From NCBI GenBank assembly GCA_029962745.1, contig CM057158.1, forward strand, positions 15,925,173 through 15,989,172: a stretch of 64,000 nucleotides of DNA, given 5' to 3'. The notes beneath the pieces are model-generated. The model was not told the origin of the DNA, did no database searches, and was given only the letters and a program-made list of their open reading frames with translations. The position numbers and the translations under genes were made by a program. Source of the DNA: Echinometra lucunter (Eukaryota > Echinodermata > Echinoidea > Camarodonta > Echinometridae). Below are positions 1-11,533 of the stretch, in pieces; position 1 is the first letter of the stretch; each line of letters begins with the position of its first letter.

Positions 1-1586
1 ACAGGGTCCTAAATTTAGGTGATTGATGATAAGAAGTAGTACATATATATATATATAGTTGAGTAAATTATAGTTAAAATTAAGTATACTGCTGCTGACA
101 AAGCTGAGAGAGAGCTCGCTCATAGAAATTTCCTCATCTCTTTAAAAACAGCCAGAAGAATAGTTTTTAGCTCCCAATATGTGAAATGATTGGTTTTTTA
201 TTCTATTTTTCTTGAATTGGAATAGATGTTACGTACCAGCCATGTTCAGTGTCATAGAATGGCAGGTATAGCCATTATCAAAAAAGATGCCTCTTTCAAC
301 TAAAGAAAGCAAACATACACCGTTTAGAATACATGTAATAAGATTAGATGCATATTTTGAATCTGACTGGTGGCAGTGGTGGGATATGGTGCACAGTTCA
401 TCAGTGACTCTGCTATAGGACCACAGGTATAAAAGCTAACTTAGAAACTATTGTCATGGACATAACCACAATTGGTACATGAACAGTCCTGGTAGTGGTA
501 AGCAAGTGTTAGATATGAAGTTTTTGAATCCCACTTTATTTTCCTTTTCTGTCCTGATATAAATCTTCAAAAGTTTTTTTAAAAACTTTGTATTCATAAG
601 TTCATACAATCTGTGTTTTGTGCATTACTATTATACATTACTATACTCTTTAGTCTTTACACAGCTGCACCACTTTAGAAAGGAAGTCACAAGGCTGCTT
701 AAGGTAGTGGAAGACTTCATTCTAATCTTGTCGATTAAATTCTCTACATAAAAATACAAACAGAAGCTCACAGAATCATACAGAAACATAAATCTTTTAT
801 GGCATATTATGACATTCCTTCCTAGCTCTGCTTCTTGCTGGTCTCTGTTTTCATTTTCATTTTGCACTCAGCTCCTTTTCTGATTTTTTTTTTGGGTTTT
901 GTTTGCATATTGATCATTATTTTGTATTCTTTTGTTATATTATTGGAATTATGACTGATTAATGGATGTGTCGACAAATGAAAATGAAATAAACTATGAA
1001 TTTAATGCTGAATCTTAGCATAAAAAAGTCCCACGGTACCTATGGTAATTTGATAATTTGATGGTAATTTAATGGTATACTGTCAAATTACTGTGGCATA
1101 TCATCAAACTGCCATCAAATTTACCATAGATACCATGGTACCTTTCTTCTTTTTTTGTCCGAGGGCTATAGGAAGCAGATTGTAACACTGCACCAATCTG
1201 AGGAGCAAACAGAACTTCATCACTTCTTTCTTAAATGACTATTCATGAGACAGAAGTCTGACTCTGGACAAGGAAGTAGACTTGGATCATTTCCCTCTCC
1301 TGGTTTAATCACTGGCAAATGCATATCTGATTAATGTCACGGTCAGATAAAAAAAGTAGATAACTGGACAATGACTAAATACATTTAGAGATTTGGATAG
1401 AATATTCCTAATCTTATGCATTGTTTTATTTCCTTATTTCAAAACATTTTCCCTCAAAGATATTGTGATGGAATAAATTTATAAAGGAAGTAAGTGACCA
1501 TGCTGATGAAAAAACTCAAACAAAACAGTCATGCGGTTTGGATCCTTTTTCATCAGTGAAGAAAGCAGCTAGAAGCTTTCACTAAC
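1..1586. other. Intronic sequence of the cyclophilin gene, no exon seen
   Basis: AT-rich sequence downstream (minus sense) of the 1587 splice donor. I looked for the expected next cyclophilin exon (the region after the FHR...QG motif, normally beginning GDFT) on the minus strand and did not find it, so it should lie left of the window. The only structure is the hairpin at 1035-1142 and a short AT dinucleotide run near 45-57. Confidence 0.6.
1035..1142. repeat. Short inverted-repeat (hairpin) element
   Basis: GGTACC at 1035-1040 and again at 1137-1142 bound two imperfectly complementary arms rich in ATGGTAATTTGAT and its complement. The ~108-bp length and self-complementarity fit a small foldback or MITE remnant. 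No target duplication was identified. Confidence 0.5.
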
Positions 1587-3732
1587 CTTGGACCATGAAG
1601 TCCTTGATCACCCTGTGAAATTTGCTGTTGACATAGTTCTCCTCGTTCAAGGGATCAGCATAGGTCAGGAAATTGGCTACTGTCTTTGGGACAACCTCTC
1701 CGAAGAGACCTAGCTCGATGGTGCCTGCTGGCTCTCCTCCGATGCTCATATCAAAGAAGACTTTGTGGGTTACCAAGGCAACAACATCTGGGTCATCAGC
1801 CTAACAGAGAAATAGGGATGGAAATTACTTTCATTGTGGAGGATGAGTTGAAGCAAATATAATCTATCATGTTAAGAACTTTGAATTTTGCCATTCATTG
1901 AATTTGGCAGTGTGTCAAGAGCTCGCCCCATTGTATTACAAGATAATTTTAGCTTCTGTGATGTAATTTTAACTTTAAAAAATGGCAATCTCCTTTAAGC
2001 ATTCACCCTTTGAGAGCAGAAGTATATACATTTCCTAATTATTACATGAGGAATCTAAACACGCATTAAAAATGGTGTAAGTAAGGTCACTAAGGTGTAA
2101 GGTGAGACAAAAGAGTTAGATAGATTTTATACGAAAATTGTTTTTTTCTGTTATCTTGTTTTTATCAAAGACTTTTCCCATGCCCGTTCCTTGCAAAAAT
2201 AGTTCAAATTTACAATAATGTATATTTGTTTTGGGTTTAAATAGTAGTGTAGTAATGGCAAAAAATCTGAAAAATTAGATGAAAATCATAATTTTGTAGA
2301 GTCATATCATTATTGTCTTTACAATATACAGCCAAATCACTGTTTGATAATACAACAAAGAGAATTATAAAAAATAGCTTTTACCTTTAACTAAATTATT
2401 CAGAAAGAGAAAAATCTTACATAATATCTATTTTCAAATATTCAGAGCACTGTTTTGAGAACAGTATTCAATGAACATCATGACAGTTACTTAAAATAAT
2501 ATGACAGGGAATGACAGCCTTGAACTTAATGTGAAAACCAGGGTCTGATATAGCCTGGGTTTTAACTTTGGACTTAACAATAAATACTAACTTTTAAAGT
2601 AAGACAGCAAAGTTGAGTATGTTTGTTCAATTTGATAATATACCCAATCTGTAGTCCCATACCACGGTTTGACAAAAATATCAATATTTTTGGGTAAAAA
2701 TTGCACCACTATGTGAAATTTCTCATCATATTGCACTCATTGCTCACTGACTTCGCCATTACAGCATCCATCAATGGCCTTTCAACTTTGAAATGCTGAA
2801 ACTGAACCATACACCAATGGAACTTTTGCAGGTAAATATGATATGAATACAGCTTCAATATGAGACCAAATTTGGTGGGATACAGCTTTCATGTTTTTTT
2901 TTTTAAATAATCAAGAATGAAGTCAGAAACACAATAGTGTAAAAAACCATCTTCTTGGGGAGGAAGCTCATGACACACAAAATACTTTGACATAGAAAAC
3001 ACAAGGTTGAAAGTTTACCTATGACATCATATTCTTCAGAATAATTAACAATGTGTTCATTCATTAGAAAATCTATGCTACAGAATAATCATTTTGGATT
3101 ATTAAGTTTACAAGCCACAAAACTAACTTAAAAAAAACAACAACAAACAAATGAACCAAACAACAACAACATCACAAACATAAACACCCTTCCTCTGTTT
3201 TGTTGGCACTTAATAATAAAATACTTGTTTTGGGGAATTACTTTTCCATTTCAATCTTGTAAAACAATTTTTATTCGAAAAACTGTTTTTCACTTAAATT
3301 ATCCTTTCAACTCTTCAGCTTCACCAGTATAATTGTAATATGTATGGAGGTATGTTGAATAAAAGATTAATTATCAATGTAATTATAGTGAAATATAATA
3401 TATTTTTCTCTCATTGTAATAGCTTATTTCACACTAAGTTACATGTAGTTTATCCAGACCACCTTGGAATTAGTCTTTATAGTAATGGTATAATTATACT
3501 CTTTTGAGTCTCTCACCTGCTCACTAAGTTAAACTGGTCAATTACACCTGGTGCTCATTTTACAACTGAACGGCTTTAACCGTTTTCCTAATTAGTTTCA
3601 TCTGGAAATTTGTGATAGGATTGACCTGGTTTCCTCTTCCTTTTCCCTCTCACAGTTAACCAAAATATGAAACATAAAGTTCAAATGCTGTACTATGTTA
3701 CAATTCTTTTCAAGTATAATTATGATAGTATA

Positions 3733-3776
<44 letters not shown>

Positions 3777-5878
3777 ACTACTACTACTACTACTACTAAT
3801 AATAATAAAATAATAATAATTATAACATTAATAAGGCACTTAATACTGTTGTTTCTAAGCGCACAATTTTCTTTCTATGAATTAATAACCGGAATCTAAC
3901 AATAATTGGAAAAAAATCTATTAATCCCTAATTCGAACTTCTTTACACTAAAAAAAAAATAGAGAGAAAAAAAAGGAAACAAAAATACAAAGATGTGCAC
4001 CTCCGTATAGACCAACCCCCAACTGATATACCGAGTGGTGAGAAATCTAAGCATTAAAAAGGTGGGTTTTGAGCAACGTCTTAAATTGATTGAGGGAGTT
4101 GGCATTGTGGATGTATGATGGCAATTTTAATAATAACGAGAATAGAATTCGTCATAGACTCGTGACGAATTAGGTGGTCTGTCGGCATCTTTTAGGTTTC
4201 GACATGGATTGTGATAAATTCGCTGGTAAGACTTTTGATAAAATTTGTACGTCTCGATAGAGACCAACGTCAGAGAAATTGGAGGTTTGATATCGCAGAA
4301 TACTTAAAAGATGATCCAAAGCTTGAATTCACCTTAACGAATCAGATTTTCTATAGGGTTATACATAGACTACTGTGCACTACTTTGCAATTGTCATAAC
4401 GGGCCAAAATCGGCAGTTTATTTCATTGACTGTGACTGTATATGTAATTATATAGCTAAAGAGGATAGTAATATAACATGTAAAAATAAAGCAAACGGAA
4501 AAAAAAAATTGCCCCCTTCCCACCGGGACTCGAACCAGGGACCTTGAGCATGTGAGGCAAGTGCTTTGAAGGTATACCTGAAAACAGCTCATAGAGATAA
4601 CACGTTGATTCAAAACGGAATTCTAATATCAGGGTTTCCAGTCAAAATTTCACATGTTTTCAACATTTGATTAAAAAACATATGAATGCCTAAGATAGAG
4701 AATTTTCTCAGCTGCAACATACTTAAAGATGGGCGAAAATCAAGCAGAAATAAGGAAGATGTTGATCAAAGAAGACAAGAATGTAGAATCAAGAATTACA
4801 TAAAGGTCATGTCCCATAGAGGATACACGTAAAATTAGAAAAATTGACATTGTACCTTTAATCGAGAATTTAGACCATGATGTCGTCATCAAAATGAGTA
4901 ACAATGAATAAAATATTTGTAGAGAATTGTCTCAGCTACAACATATCGAAATCTCAGCGAAAATTGATGAATATTAAGCGAGATCGTCTCGGTTAAAGAT
5001 AAAAAATATGACGTCACTATTGAAAAATTGAAATTTTGACTTTACCTGAGAATATGACGACTTTCCGACTGCTCGACCCTCAAATTTTTTTCGTGAATTT
5101 AAATCTCCATTTCATAGGCTTTCAGAAAATCCAAAAAAATGGGGGGTCCCCATGCTATTTAATGAGCTATGGCAGATTTCAAAAGGGCATGTTTTTGCAT
5201 GTTTTTACGTTATTTGCCCCATAGACGCGCGCACGGATTTTGAACTTTGACGCGCGCGTGCGGCCTTATGAGGAGTTGAAATCGACTTTCAATTGTTGTG
5301 AATGGTTAAGAAAAGTATTAGAATCGCAAATCAAGTGAAAAAACGGTGTTTTTACGTTTTCTTTGGTGTGCGCGCGCAAATATGGCGCGCGCGGACGCGG
5401 ACGCGCGCAAATTTTTTTGAAATGCTTAAAATGGCCTGAAACGTGTGCAAAATGAATATGAGTCGATTCTGAGCATTTTTAATTTTTGCGCGCGCACCGA
5501 CGCGCGGACGTACGCGTACGCGCGCGTCTAAATGAATGGAATTATTCAGATTGATATGAATATTCATCATGCTAAGTATGAATGAGAAATGACATTCCGT
5601 TAAGAAGATATGATCATAAAATGATATTTACAAAATGGCGCCTGGATGACGTCACGATGATCTGATGAACTTGAAAATGAGTAAAAAACCGAGATCTCGT
5701 AAGGACTGATAATTCATGAAAATTTGACAAAAAATGTCAGCGCCAGTTCTGAGATTTCGACGGCACAAAAAATGGGAACCAATAAAAAGAATAATTAATA
5801 ATAAAAATAATAATGAAAGAAAATTCTGACGAAATTAAAAGGTGATCTGTCAAAGATGACAGACCACCTAATAATAAC

Positions 5879-5928
<50 letters not shown>

Positions 5929-8546
5929 TGATAATAATAATAAAAATAATAATGATAATAATAATAATAATAATAATGATAATAATAATGACCATAATAA
6001 TAATAATAAATTAGGTGCATCCTCGACCGCGCGCGGTCGAAATTTATGCCTCCGCCATTGCCAGATCGGAGCACATTCATGTTGATTTATTTTCATTTTA
6101 TAATGTCTTTTTTGACCTTGACCTTTGTTTTTGACCTTGTGACCTCCAAAGCTAATGAGACCATTGTCTTTTCCATATGCATACATGAGATAAGTATGAA
6201 GTTGAACCGTCAGTGTTGAAGATTTATCGCAAGAACAAGCAAGTTTCATGTATATAATGACCTCTATGACCTTTGACCTTTGACCTTGAGACCCCAAAAT
6301 GTAATCAGATCATTGTCCCTCCCATATGCATACATGAACCAAGTTTGAAGTTGATTCGTCAAATGGTTGAGTTATTGCGAGAACGAACCATTTCTATGTA
6401 CATAATGACCTATATGACCTTTGACCTTTGACCTTGAGACCCCAAAATCAAATCAGATCATTGTCCCTCCCATATGCATACATGAGCCAAGTTTGAAGTT
6501 GATCCATCAAATGTTTATTGAGTTATTGCGAGAACGAACCATTTCTATGTACATAATGACCTCTATGACCTTTGATCTTTGACCTTGTGACCCCAAAATC
6601 TAAAAAGATCATTGTCCCTCCCATATGCATACGTGAGCCAAGTTTGAAGTTGATCCGTTAAACGGTTCTTAAGTTATCGCGAGAACGAACCATTTCTATG
6701 TACATAATGACCTCTATGACCTCTATGACCTTTGACCTTGAGACCCCAAAATCTAAAAAGATCATTGTCCCTCCCATATGCATACACGAGCCAAGTTTGA
6801 AGTTGATCCGTTAAACGGTTCATAAGTTATCGCGAGAACGAAAACGGGACGGACGGACGGACGGACGGACGACCCGAAAACATAATGCCTCCGGCACCAC
6901 CTAGGGTGGGCGGAGACATTAAAAAATACTTAGTATAATACAGTTAACTACAAAGAGGATATACATTTTAAAATGCTTTCTGAACAGTTCAACAAGAGAA
7001 ATAGAGCATAACTCATGAGGCAACCCAATCCACACCGGGACCACTCTAATGAAATGATCAGACGAAGCTAAATTATCTTGCTATGAATCCCAATATCCCA
7101 GTTGTATAAAAGTACCAGACTTAATTACTTTTTTTTTCTCCATTTGAATCTACATCATGATTATTCAACAATAACACATATCAAAGTTGGGGGGGGGGGA
7201 TGTGCACAATTAGGTATGCCCCACTGCCCCCCCCCCCCCCTTCCCAAGTTTGGGAAAAAGACACCAGAATAAACCCAATAGGGTATGTCCCCCAAAACAA
7301 TTTTTTAAAGAGACACCTGAAGAAAAACTGTCAGCAAAATTTGGGGTATGTTCCCCCCTCCCCCCCCCCCCCCGACTTTTTGTTGCTTGTCAGCAATTTT
7401 TTTGACAGTTTCCCCCCAAATTATGAAACGGATTGGCGGCTTCAATGACGCCCATGGGCCTATCTGAACAAAATGTTGATACATTTACAAAGTCAGGATT
7501 ATATGTTCCAGCAAAAAATGGAATTTACAGTCTACCAATAATATATGATTAAGCTGTTACTCAAGGCTTTATTCATCTATCACATGCCCCTAGGCCTATG
7601 CATCATTTTGTTCTACAAAATTATTGCATCATATTATACTTGATTTCAAACTTTTAAGCTGGTAGAAAACAGAAGTATATGAAGCAGAAATAATACAGGC
7701 CTACATGACGCCTAATATACCAGAGTTAACACGATCACACAGGAGAGGCACAGCGTTGAGATCATGACCTTTTGACCTACACCTGAGATGAAACCCTGGT
7801 ATCGGATCGGAGCTATATACATCTGTTGGATGGATAGCATCCTCTGTGTACCTGGTATACCAAAGTCATGCAACGTGGCAAAGAATCGCATGATGATGCT
7901 CGCAATATTTCAAGCCCAACATGACAGACAGCCAATATCTCCTCAGTAATGGACTGGGGGTTGGGGGGGGGGGGGTGGGGGGCAAAATGCAATTTAGTTT
8001 CCTTTCTACCTCACTGTAATTTCTATTCCCCTATTCCCCCGTTCCCCTTTCCATTAAAATGTATGCCGAAATTATTCTTTTCCGATCACAGCGATCTATT
8101 ACTTAATGAACTTAACAAGGAACAATTCTGCAAAATAACCTTCCAAATATATGAAAATCAGATGCCCTCCCCCGTCCCCCAGCCTCCTTTACGGAGCATG
8201 AGCAGGTCCCCTGCTCCGCAATCTTGTCATAGTCTGACATCATTTTCGAAATCTATCAAGACATGCAAGATGCATTCCATTCCTCGACATGCTCAATAAT
8301 CTGTCACCAAAGCGCTAGCCGCTTCAATAAATTATCACTCCATCTTCCCACGATCAGCATCAACTTCAGATCTGACTGCATACAATTAAATCTGCATCTC
8401 TCCTCTCACTCTCGCAATACAATAAATTGCAAATAAACAAACAAACAATTATGAAGTAAATATCGAACCATGAAGTAAATATCTCTTACCCTCACGAAGG
8501 CAGATAAACATGCAACTAGCAGAGCAATAATAGCGTTGAAGTCCAT
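1587..8546 (-). CDS. PPIB: ER/secretory cyclophilin (peptidyl-prolyl cis-trans isomerase B-like), 5' two coding exons, partial
   Basis: Coding exon 1 is 8546-8490 and exon 2 is 1800-1587; the gene continues beyond the left edge. Exon 1 encodes 19 residues, a hydrophobic signal peptide starting MDFNAIIALLVACL, and ends at a GTAAG donor in phase 0. Exon 2 follows a TTAG acceptor and adds 71 residues starting ADDPDVVALVTHKVFFDMSI. It contains the cyclophilin core GLFGEVVPKTVANF and the active-site stretch FHRVIKDFMVQG (catalytic Arg at residue 82, Phe 87, Met 88, Gln 90). Cyclophilins catalyse proline cis-trans isomerisation; the signal peptide places this one in the ER or secretory pathway. The usual ATGEKG loop before the FHR motif is replaced by a longer acidic stretch (YADPLNEENYVNSK), so assignment to B rather than another secretory cyclophilin is tentative. 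Intron 1 is 6.7 kb and full of repeats. The last codon of exon 2 is split in phase 1. Confidence 0.85.
1801..3730 (-). other. Cyclophilin intron 1, repeat-poor portion
   Basis: AT-rich intron sequence with poly-A/T runs and no exon-like reading frame, RNA gene or recognisable repeat on either strand. Confidence 0.5.
3738..4135 (-). mobile_element. 3' end of a non-LTR (CR1/L2-like) retrotransposon with trinucleotide tail
   Basis: On the minus strand a frame near 4130-4050 reads NANSLNQFKTLLKTHLF, the usual C-terminal signature of CR1/L2-like reverse transcriptase ORFs. It is followed in the minus direction by an untranslated tail containing GCGCTTAGAAAC and ending in an (ATT)n/(TAG)n tract at 3739-3810. 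The same tail motif occurs at 35010-35065 and 30907-30965. The copy is 5'-truncated and sits in cyclophilin intron 1. Confidence 0.6.
4516..4585 (-). pseudogene. tRNA-Val(CAC)-like sequence or tRNA-derived SINE head
   Basis: Read on the minus strand, the 3' half has an anticodon-arm-like GCCTCACATGC and a T-arm with box B GGTTCGAGTCC (complement at 4526-4536). A weak acceptor stem can pair GTTTTCA with TGGGAAG. The order and spacing resemble tRNA-Val with anticodon CAC, but the D arm and several pairs are poor. A T-run follows the 3' end in the minus direction (complement of the A-run at 4500-4508), which could be a Pol III terminator. It lies inside the 4169-5872 element, so a decayed tRNA or SINE head is likelier than a working tRNA. 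Confidence 0.4.
5222..5530. repeat. CpG-dense alternating purine-pyrimidine clusters
   Basis: Four blocks of CGCGCG-type sequence (near 5225-5262, 5370-5410, 5488-5500 and 5502-5528) stand out in an AT-rich, CpG-poor setting. Blocks such as GACGTACGCGTACGCGCGCG alternate purine and pyrimidine and are candidates for left-handed DNA. They belong to the body of the 1.7-kb inverted-repeat element. Confidence 0.6.
5873..6012. repeat. (AAT)n microsatellite
   Basis: About 140 bases of AAT trinucleotide with occasional GAT and AAA variants. It gives spurious Ile-, Leu- and Tyr-rich reading frames on the minus strand. Confidence 0.95.
6046..6919. mobile_element. Element of ~149-bp tandem units with inverted ends and GGAC microsatellite
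   Basis: Five units repeat a block beginning GACCTTTGACCTTGAGACCCC and running through a conserved CCCATATGCATACATGAG segment and a TCGCGAGAACGA segment. The array ends in (GGAC)n at 6847-6868 and a hairpin made of GCCTCCGGCACCACC and GGTGGGCGGAGAC. ATGCCTCCGCC at 6046-6056 is the inverted partner of GGCGGAGACAT at 6909-6919 (one mismatch). A second copy is at 41581-42092 and diverged pieces at 37735 and 38875, so this is a dispersed family, not a local satellite. Confidence 0.7.
7187..7450. repeat. Poly-G/poly-C interspersed repeat fragment
   Basis: Long G and C tracts (7190-7199, 7220-7235, 7353-7372) alternate with GGGTATGTCCCCC-type sequence and end near ACGCCCATGGGCC. The same layout recurs at 11875-12060. 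Pro-rich frames across it are an artefact of the C tracts. Confidence 0.6.
7451..8489 (-). other. Cyclophilin intron 1, proximal part
   Basis: No exon or RNA gene seen. It contains a G tract at 7958-7981 and otherwise unremarkable AT-rich sequence up to the exon 1 donor at 8489. Confidence 0.5.
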
Positions 8547-9360
8547 TTCGAACAGAAAAGATTATTAAGAAACTGAAAAGAAAAAAAACTTTCTTAAGTA
8601 CATGTACTGCCGAGGTTAATGCACACAAGTCATGTACGTCCTATTCCTCCCTGTAGTTGCTCTTGGAATGAGCGTACATTATGCGTAGAGAGTTTGAGTG
8701 CGAGGGTTCCCAAAACGTGTACGTGGCCGACCGAGACACTGAGCGGAACAATACCAGCCCGCTCCCCGAGTTCCCTCCCTTGGAGCAACCGCATCAACAT
8801 CCGCTGCAACTTGTCATGACTTTCAACGTGGCACTTTTTCCAAATTTGATCAACCGAACTACAATGTTCTTGTGTACTTCAGTCATACTGGATGTAACCT
8901 ATGGCCAGATTTTTCGCAAAACTGACAGCTACTAGTTACTAGCAGTAGTATGTTGTTTGGTGTTTTGTTGTGGTTATTTCTCCTGCTCTCTATATCTCTT
9001 ATCATGCATGGTAGAGATTCATCAGAGTTGCTCTAAACTTGACAAACGGCCGGAGACCCTATGATGATGTCATGATGATCATGATGAATGAAAATGTAAA
9101 ATGGTGATCATGGTCATGAAAAATCTTTACATATCAATATGACATCAGTTTTGAAATTTCAAGGTCATTCTCAAGCTATAACTGCTCGATAGCTCGGTCT
9201 CTTAACAAACCTGATTATTTTTATGAGCTGTTGTATACGCTGGCAAATATTCATCTCCAAAGAGGGATTTGTCCATGGTCTATAAAAGTATTTTTACGCA
9301 AAATAGGCAGATTCTATACAGCGTGGGAAGGAAATGTGCTGATTAGGGAGGGACAGCGAC
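8547..9360. other. 5' flank of the cyclophilin gene
   Basis: Upstream of the start codon on the minus strand. The first ~250 bases are comparatively GC-rich with several CpGs (8680-8800) and probably hold the 5' UTR and promoter, but I see no TATA box or decisive initiator. The rest is non-coding with no recognised repeat. Confidence 0.35.
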
Positions 9361-9369
9361 GGTCCGAGT

Positions 9370-10286
9370 AGTATTAGACAAGATTTCAACGGGGGGGGGG
9401 GGGGGGGGGGGGGGGGGCAAACGCAGATCGGGGGTCGACAAATTTTTCGTCGGTGACCCCAGATATTTGCCGACAGTAATTATGCTGCATTCTACCCCCC
9501 CCCCTCCCCTTATAAGCATCGGTTTCGCATACTCTGTACCTTTGTCACCCCCTCAACCCCTGCTGTGCTATAAGTAATCATTTTCCAAAGAGTATGGCAG
9601 AGTATGTAGATCGCTATAACTTCAATAGATCTTAAGCATTTTTTTTTGGGGGGGGGGGGAGGAATGACACATTATTGCTAGATTAATGAACCACCCCTGT
9701 TGCGCGGCGATCGAAGCGAGCGAGACAAAAAATAACCACTTCATGTGGGGTGAAAGAAGTGTTTTATCATCAAAATACACTGCAGGCTTATAAGATACAC
9801 TTGGTCACCTCGCTGCCAAATATGACTGTTCAAAACCACCCTGACAAGCGAGCGAAGCGAGCGATGAAAAGCACGTACACTCTGCAGGCCTATATAGTAT
9901 ATTTATATTCGGTCATCTCACTCGCTGAATTTGTTTACCTCACTCGCCGAATTTGTTTGACAATTATTGTGATAAAAATGATAATTCGTCATCAAAATAG
10001 TACACTCGCCTCGCCATCCAAATTCTACTTTCCGAAACCATCCTATAATATGTATGTAAGAGAGCGCAGCGAGTGAGGAATATCATACTCTTTTTTAATG
10101 TATATTCGTCATCAAAATACACCATGGGCCCATATCATTATTAAGATATCTAAATTATATATTCGTTCACCATTTGCTTGCCGAATTTGTTCGCTTTCCG
10201 GAACTTTCCTTTATCTGAATATAACGACTGAGCGAGGAAAATATGTACTCCGGCCTTTTCAAGGTAGAACCATAAAAGTTTTATTT
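9370..10286. repeat. Cluster of poly-G repeat fragments
   Basis: A ~27-base G run starts at 9391, followed by a GTCGACAAATTTTTCG...TATGCTGCATTCTA segment that recurs at 36840-36905. A T-run joined to a G-run lies at 9637-9660. From 9700 several short blocks repeat CGTCATCAAAATACAC and GCGAGCGAAGCGAGCGA. No coding potential seen. Confidence 0.55.
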
Positions 10287-10376
10287 CGTAATTAGAATAC
10301 ACTATAAGCCTACAAGGTATCTAAATATTATTTAGATGCCTTATAGGCTAGTCTATTCTAATTACGATATATTATT
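10287..10376. repeat. Near-perfect 90-bp palindrome
   Basis: CGTAATTAGAATA at the left and its complement TATTCTAATTACG at the right continue inwards through TATAAGCCTACAAGGTATCTAAAT and its near-complement, with almost no loop. It lies among the poly-G repeat fragments. Confidence 0.7.
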
Positions 10377-10439
10377 TTAGATTCCTTATAGGCTTATATA
10401 TGCTGTATTCGATCACCTATTTGCCGTGTATTATGCACC

Positions 10440-10793
10440 GGCGTAAATCCGTTTTGAGGTGGGGGGAATGATTACCTTTTTTTGCCGATTTTTTTCTCGT
10501 GAGCTCACACTTAAGTACACACACACACACGCCCTCATTCACCCGCGCAAACCCCCACACACATGTAATATTATTTGCGAGCGAGCGAAGCGAGCAAGCG
10601 AAAAATTACCACTTTATAGTTTTTAAGAGCATTTCAAATAAAAATTCCACGATATGACCGTCATTTATGACATTTCTATTTAAAAATCACCAACTGATTA
10701 ATTATAATATCATTTTTTCCTTAAAATGAAGGGGGGGGGGATATTTGTACACACCATTCCCCCTCCCCCCCCCCCGCCCCTCGGGATTTACGG
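10440..10793. mobile_element. Poly-G type MITE, copy 1
   Basis: Bounded by GGCGTAAATCC (10440-10450) and the inverted GGATTTACGG (10784-10793). Internal landmarks in order are a G run, a GCCGATTTTTT segment, a (CA)n tract, the GCGAGCGAAGCGAGC core and an AATGACGGTCAT-like block. It is inverted relative to the copy at 11158-11533. Confidence 0.6.
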
Positions 10794-11157
10794 CAATGCA
10801 TTCTATTTGGACACTTCGCTTATCGTCCGAAACCATTCTGTTTCTACAGACTAAAACTTACGTTCTTTCAAACCTTTTTTGTCACCAAAATACGCTAAAT
10901 ATTTTTTGCTTAATAATGTACATCTTCCTACAGTGTTAAAGGATATTCGGGCCCCTCGTTGCTCAAATATTGTGATAATTATGTACATCTCCCTGCTGGA
11001 ATAAGAGTGCTGGCTGCCCCCCAAAAACATCTCTACTAAGAATTTATAAGCAAGCGCGTAGCGGATTGGAATTTCAACAGGTTCCATTGTGTTCTATTCT
11101 CATGATTTTAGAAATGTAATTTTTTCGGTATCTTCTATTCTCTCAGTGGATATCATT

Positions 11158-11533
11158 GGCGTAAATCCCAGGGGGATGGGGGTGATATATCCTCCCCCCC
11201 CCCACTTTTTCAAGGGGGGGGGGGATGGTATGTACAAACATCCCCCCTCATTTTAAGGGAAAAATGATACTGTAATTAATCAATTGGTGATTTTTTTCAT
11301 AAATGACGGTCATATTGTGGTTTTTTTTTTAAAATTTAAAACACTCTTAAGAATCATAAAAGTGGTCATTTTTCGCTCGCTCGCAAAATAATAATATAAT
11401 GTGTGTGGGGGGCCTGCGAGAGTGAAATGAGGGTGCGTGTGTGTATACTTAAGTGTGAGTTCACGGTAAAAAATCGGCAAAAAAAAAAGGTGATCATCCC
11501 CCCCCCCCCCAACTCCTCAAAACGGATTTACGC
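11158..11533. mobile_element. Poly-G type MITE, copy 2
   Basis: Bounded by GGCGTAAATCC (11158-11168) and GGATTTACGC (11524-11533). It carries the same internal blocks as 10440-10793 in reverse order, so the two make an inverted pair about 360 bp apart. A third copy is at 32136-32453. Confidence 0.65.

Larger units (their letters stand above)
4169..5872. mobile_element. 1.7-kb DNA element with 15-bp terminal inverted repeats
   Basis: ATTAGGTGGTCTGTC at 4169-4183 is matched by its exact reverse complement at 5858-5872. If the outer TA is the target duplication the element is 4173-5868 with GGTGGTCTGTC termini, as for Tc1/mariner-type insertions, but the superfamily is not established. The right end also folds on itself (GGTGATCTGTC at 5841 against GACAGACCACC). 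No transposase-like frame is visible; the body holds a tRNA-like segment (4516-4585) and an unusual CpG-rich alternating region (5222-5530). It looks non-autonomous. Confidence 0.6.

Noticed and set aside
5737..6297. 186-codon and shorter frames rich in Leu, Ile or Tyr
   Set aside because: They are translations of the (AAT)n microsatellite in three frames and of adjacent repeat sequence.
8619..8935. Two overlapping frames upstream of cyclophilin exon 1
   Set aside because: They lie opposite the presumed 5' UTR/promoter and have no recognisable domain or splice sites.
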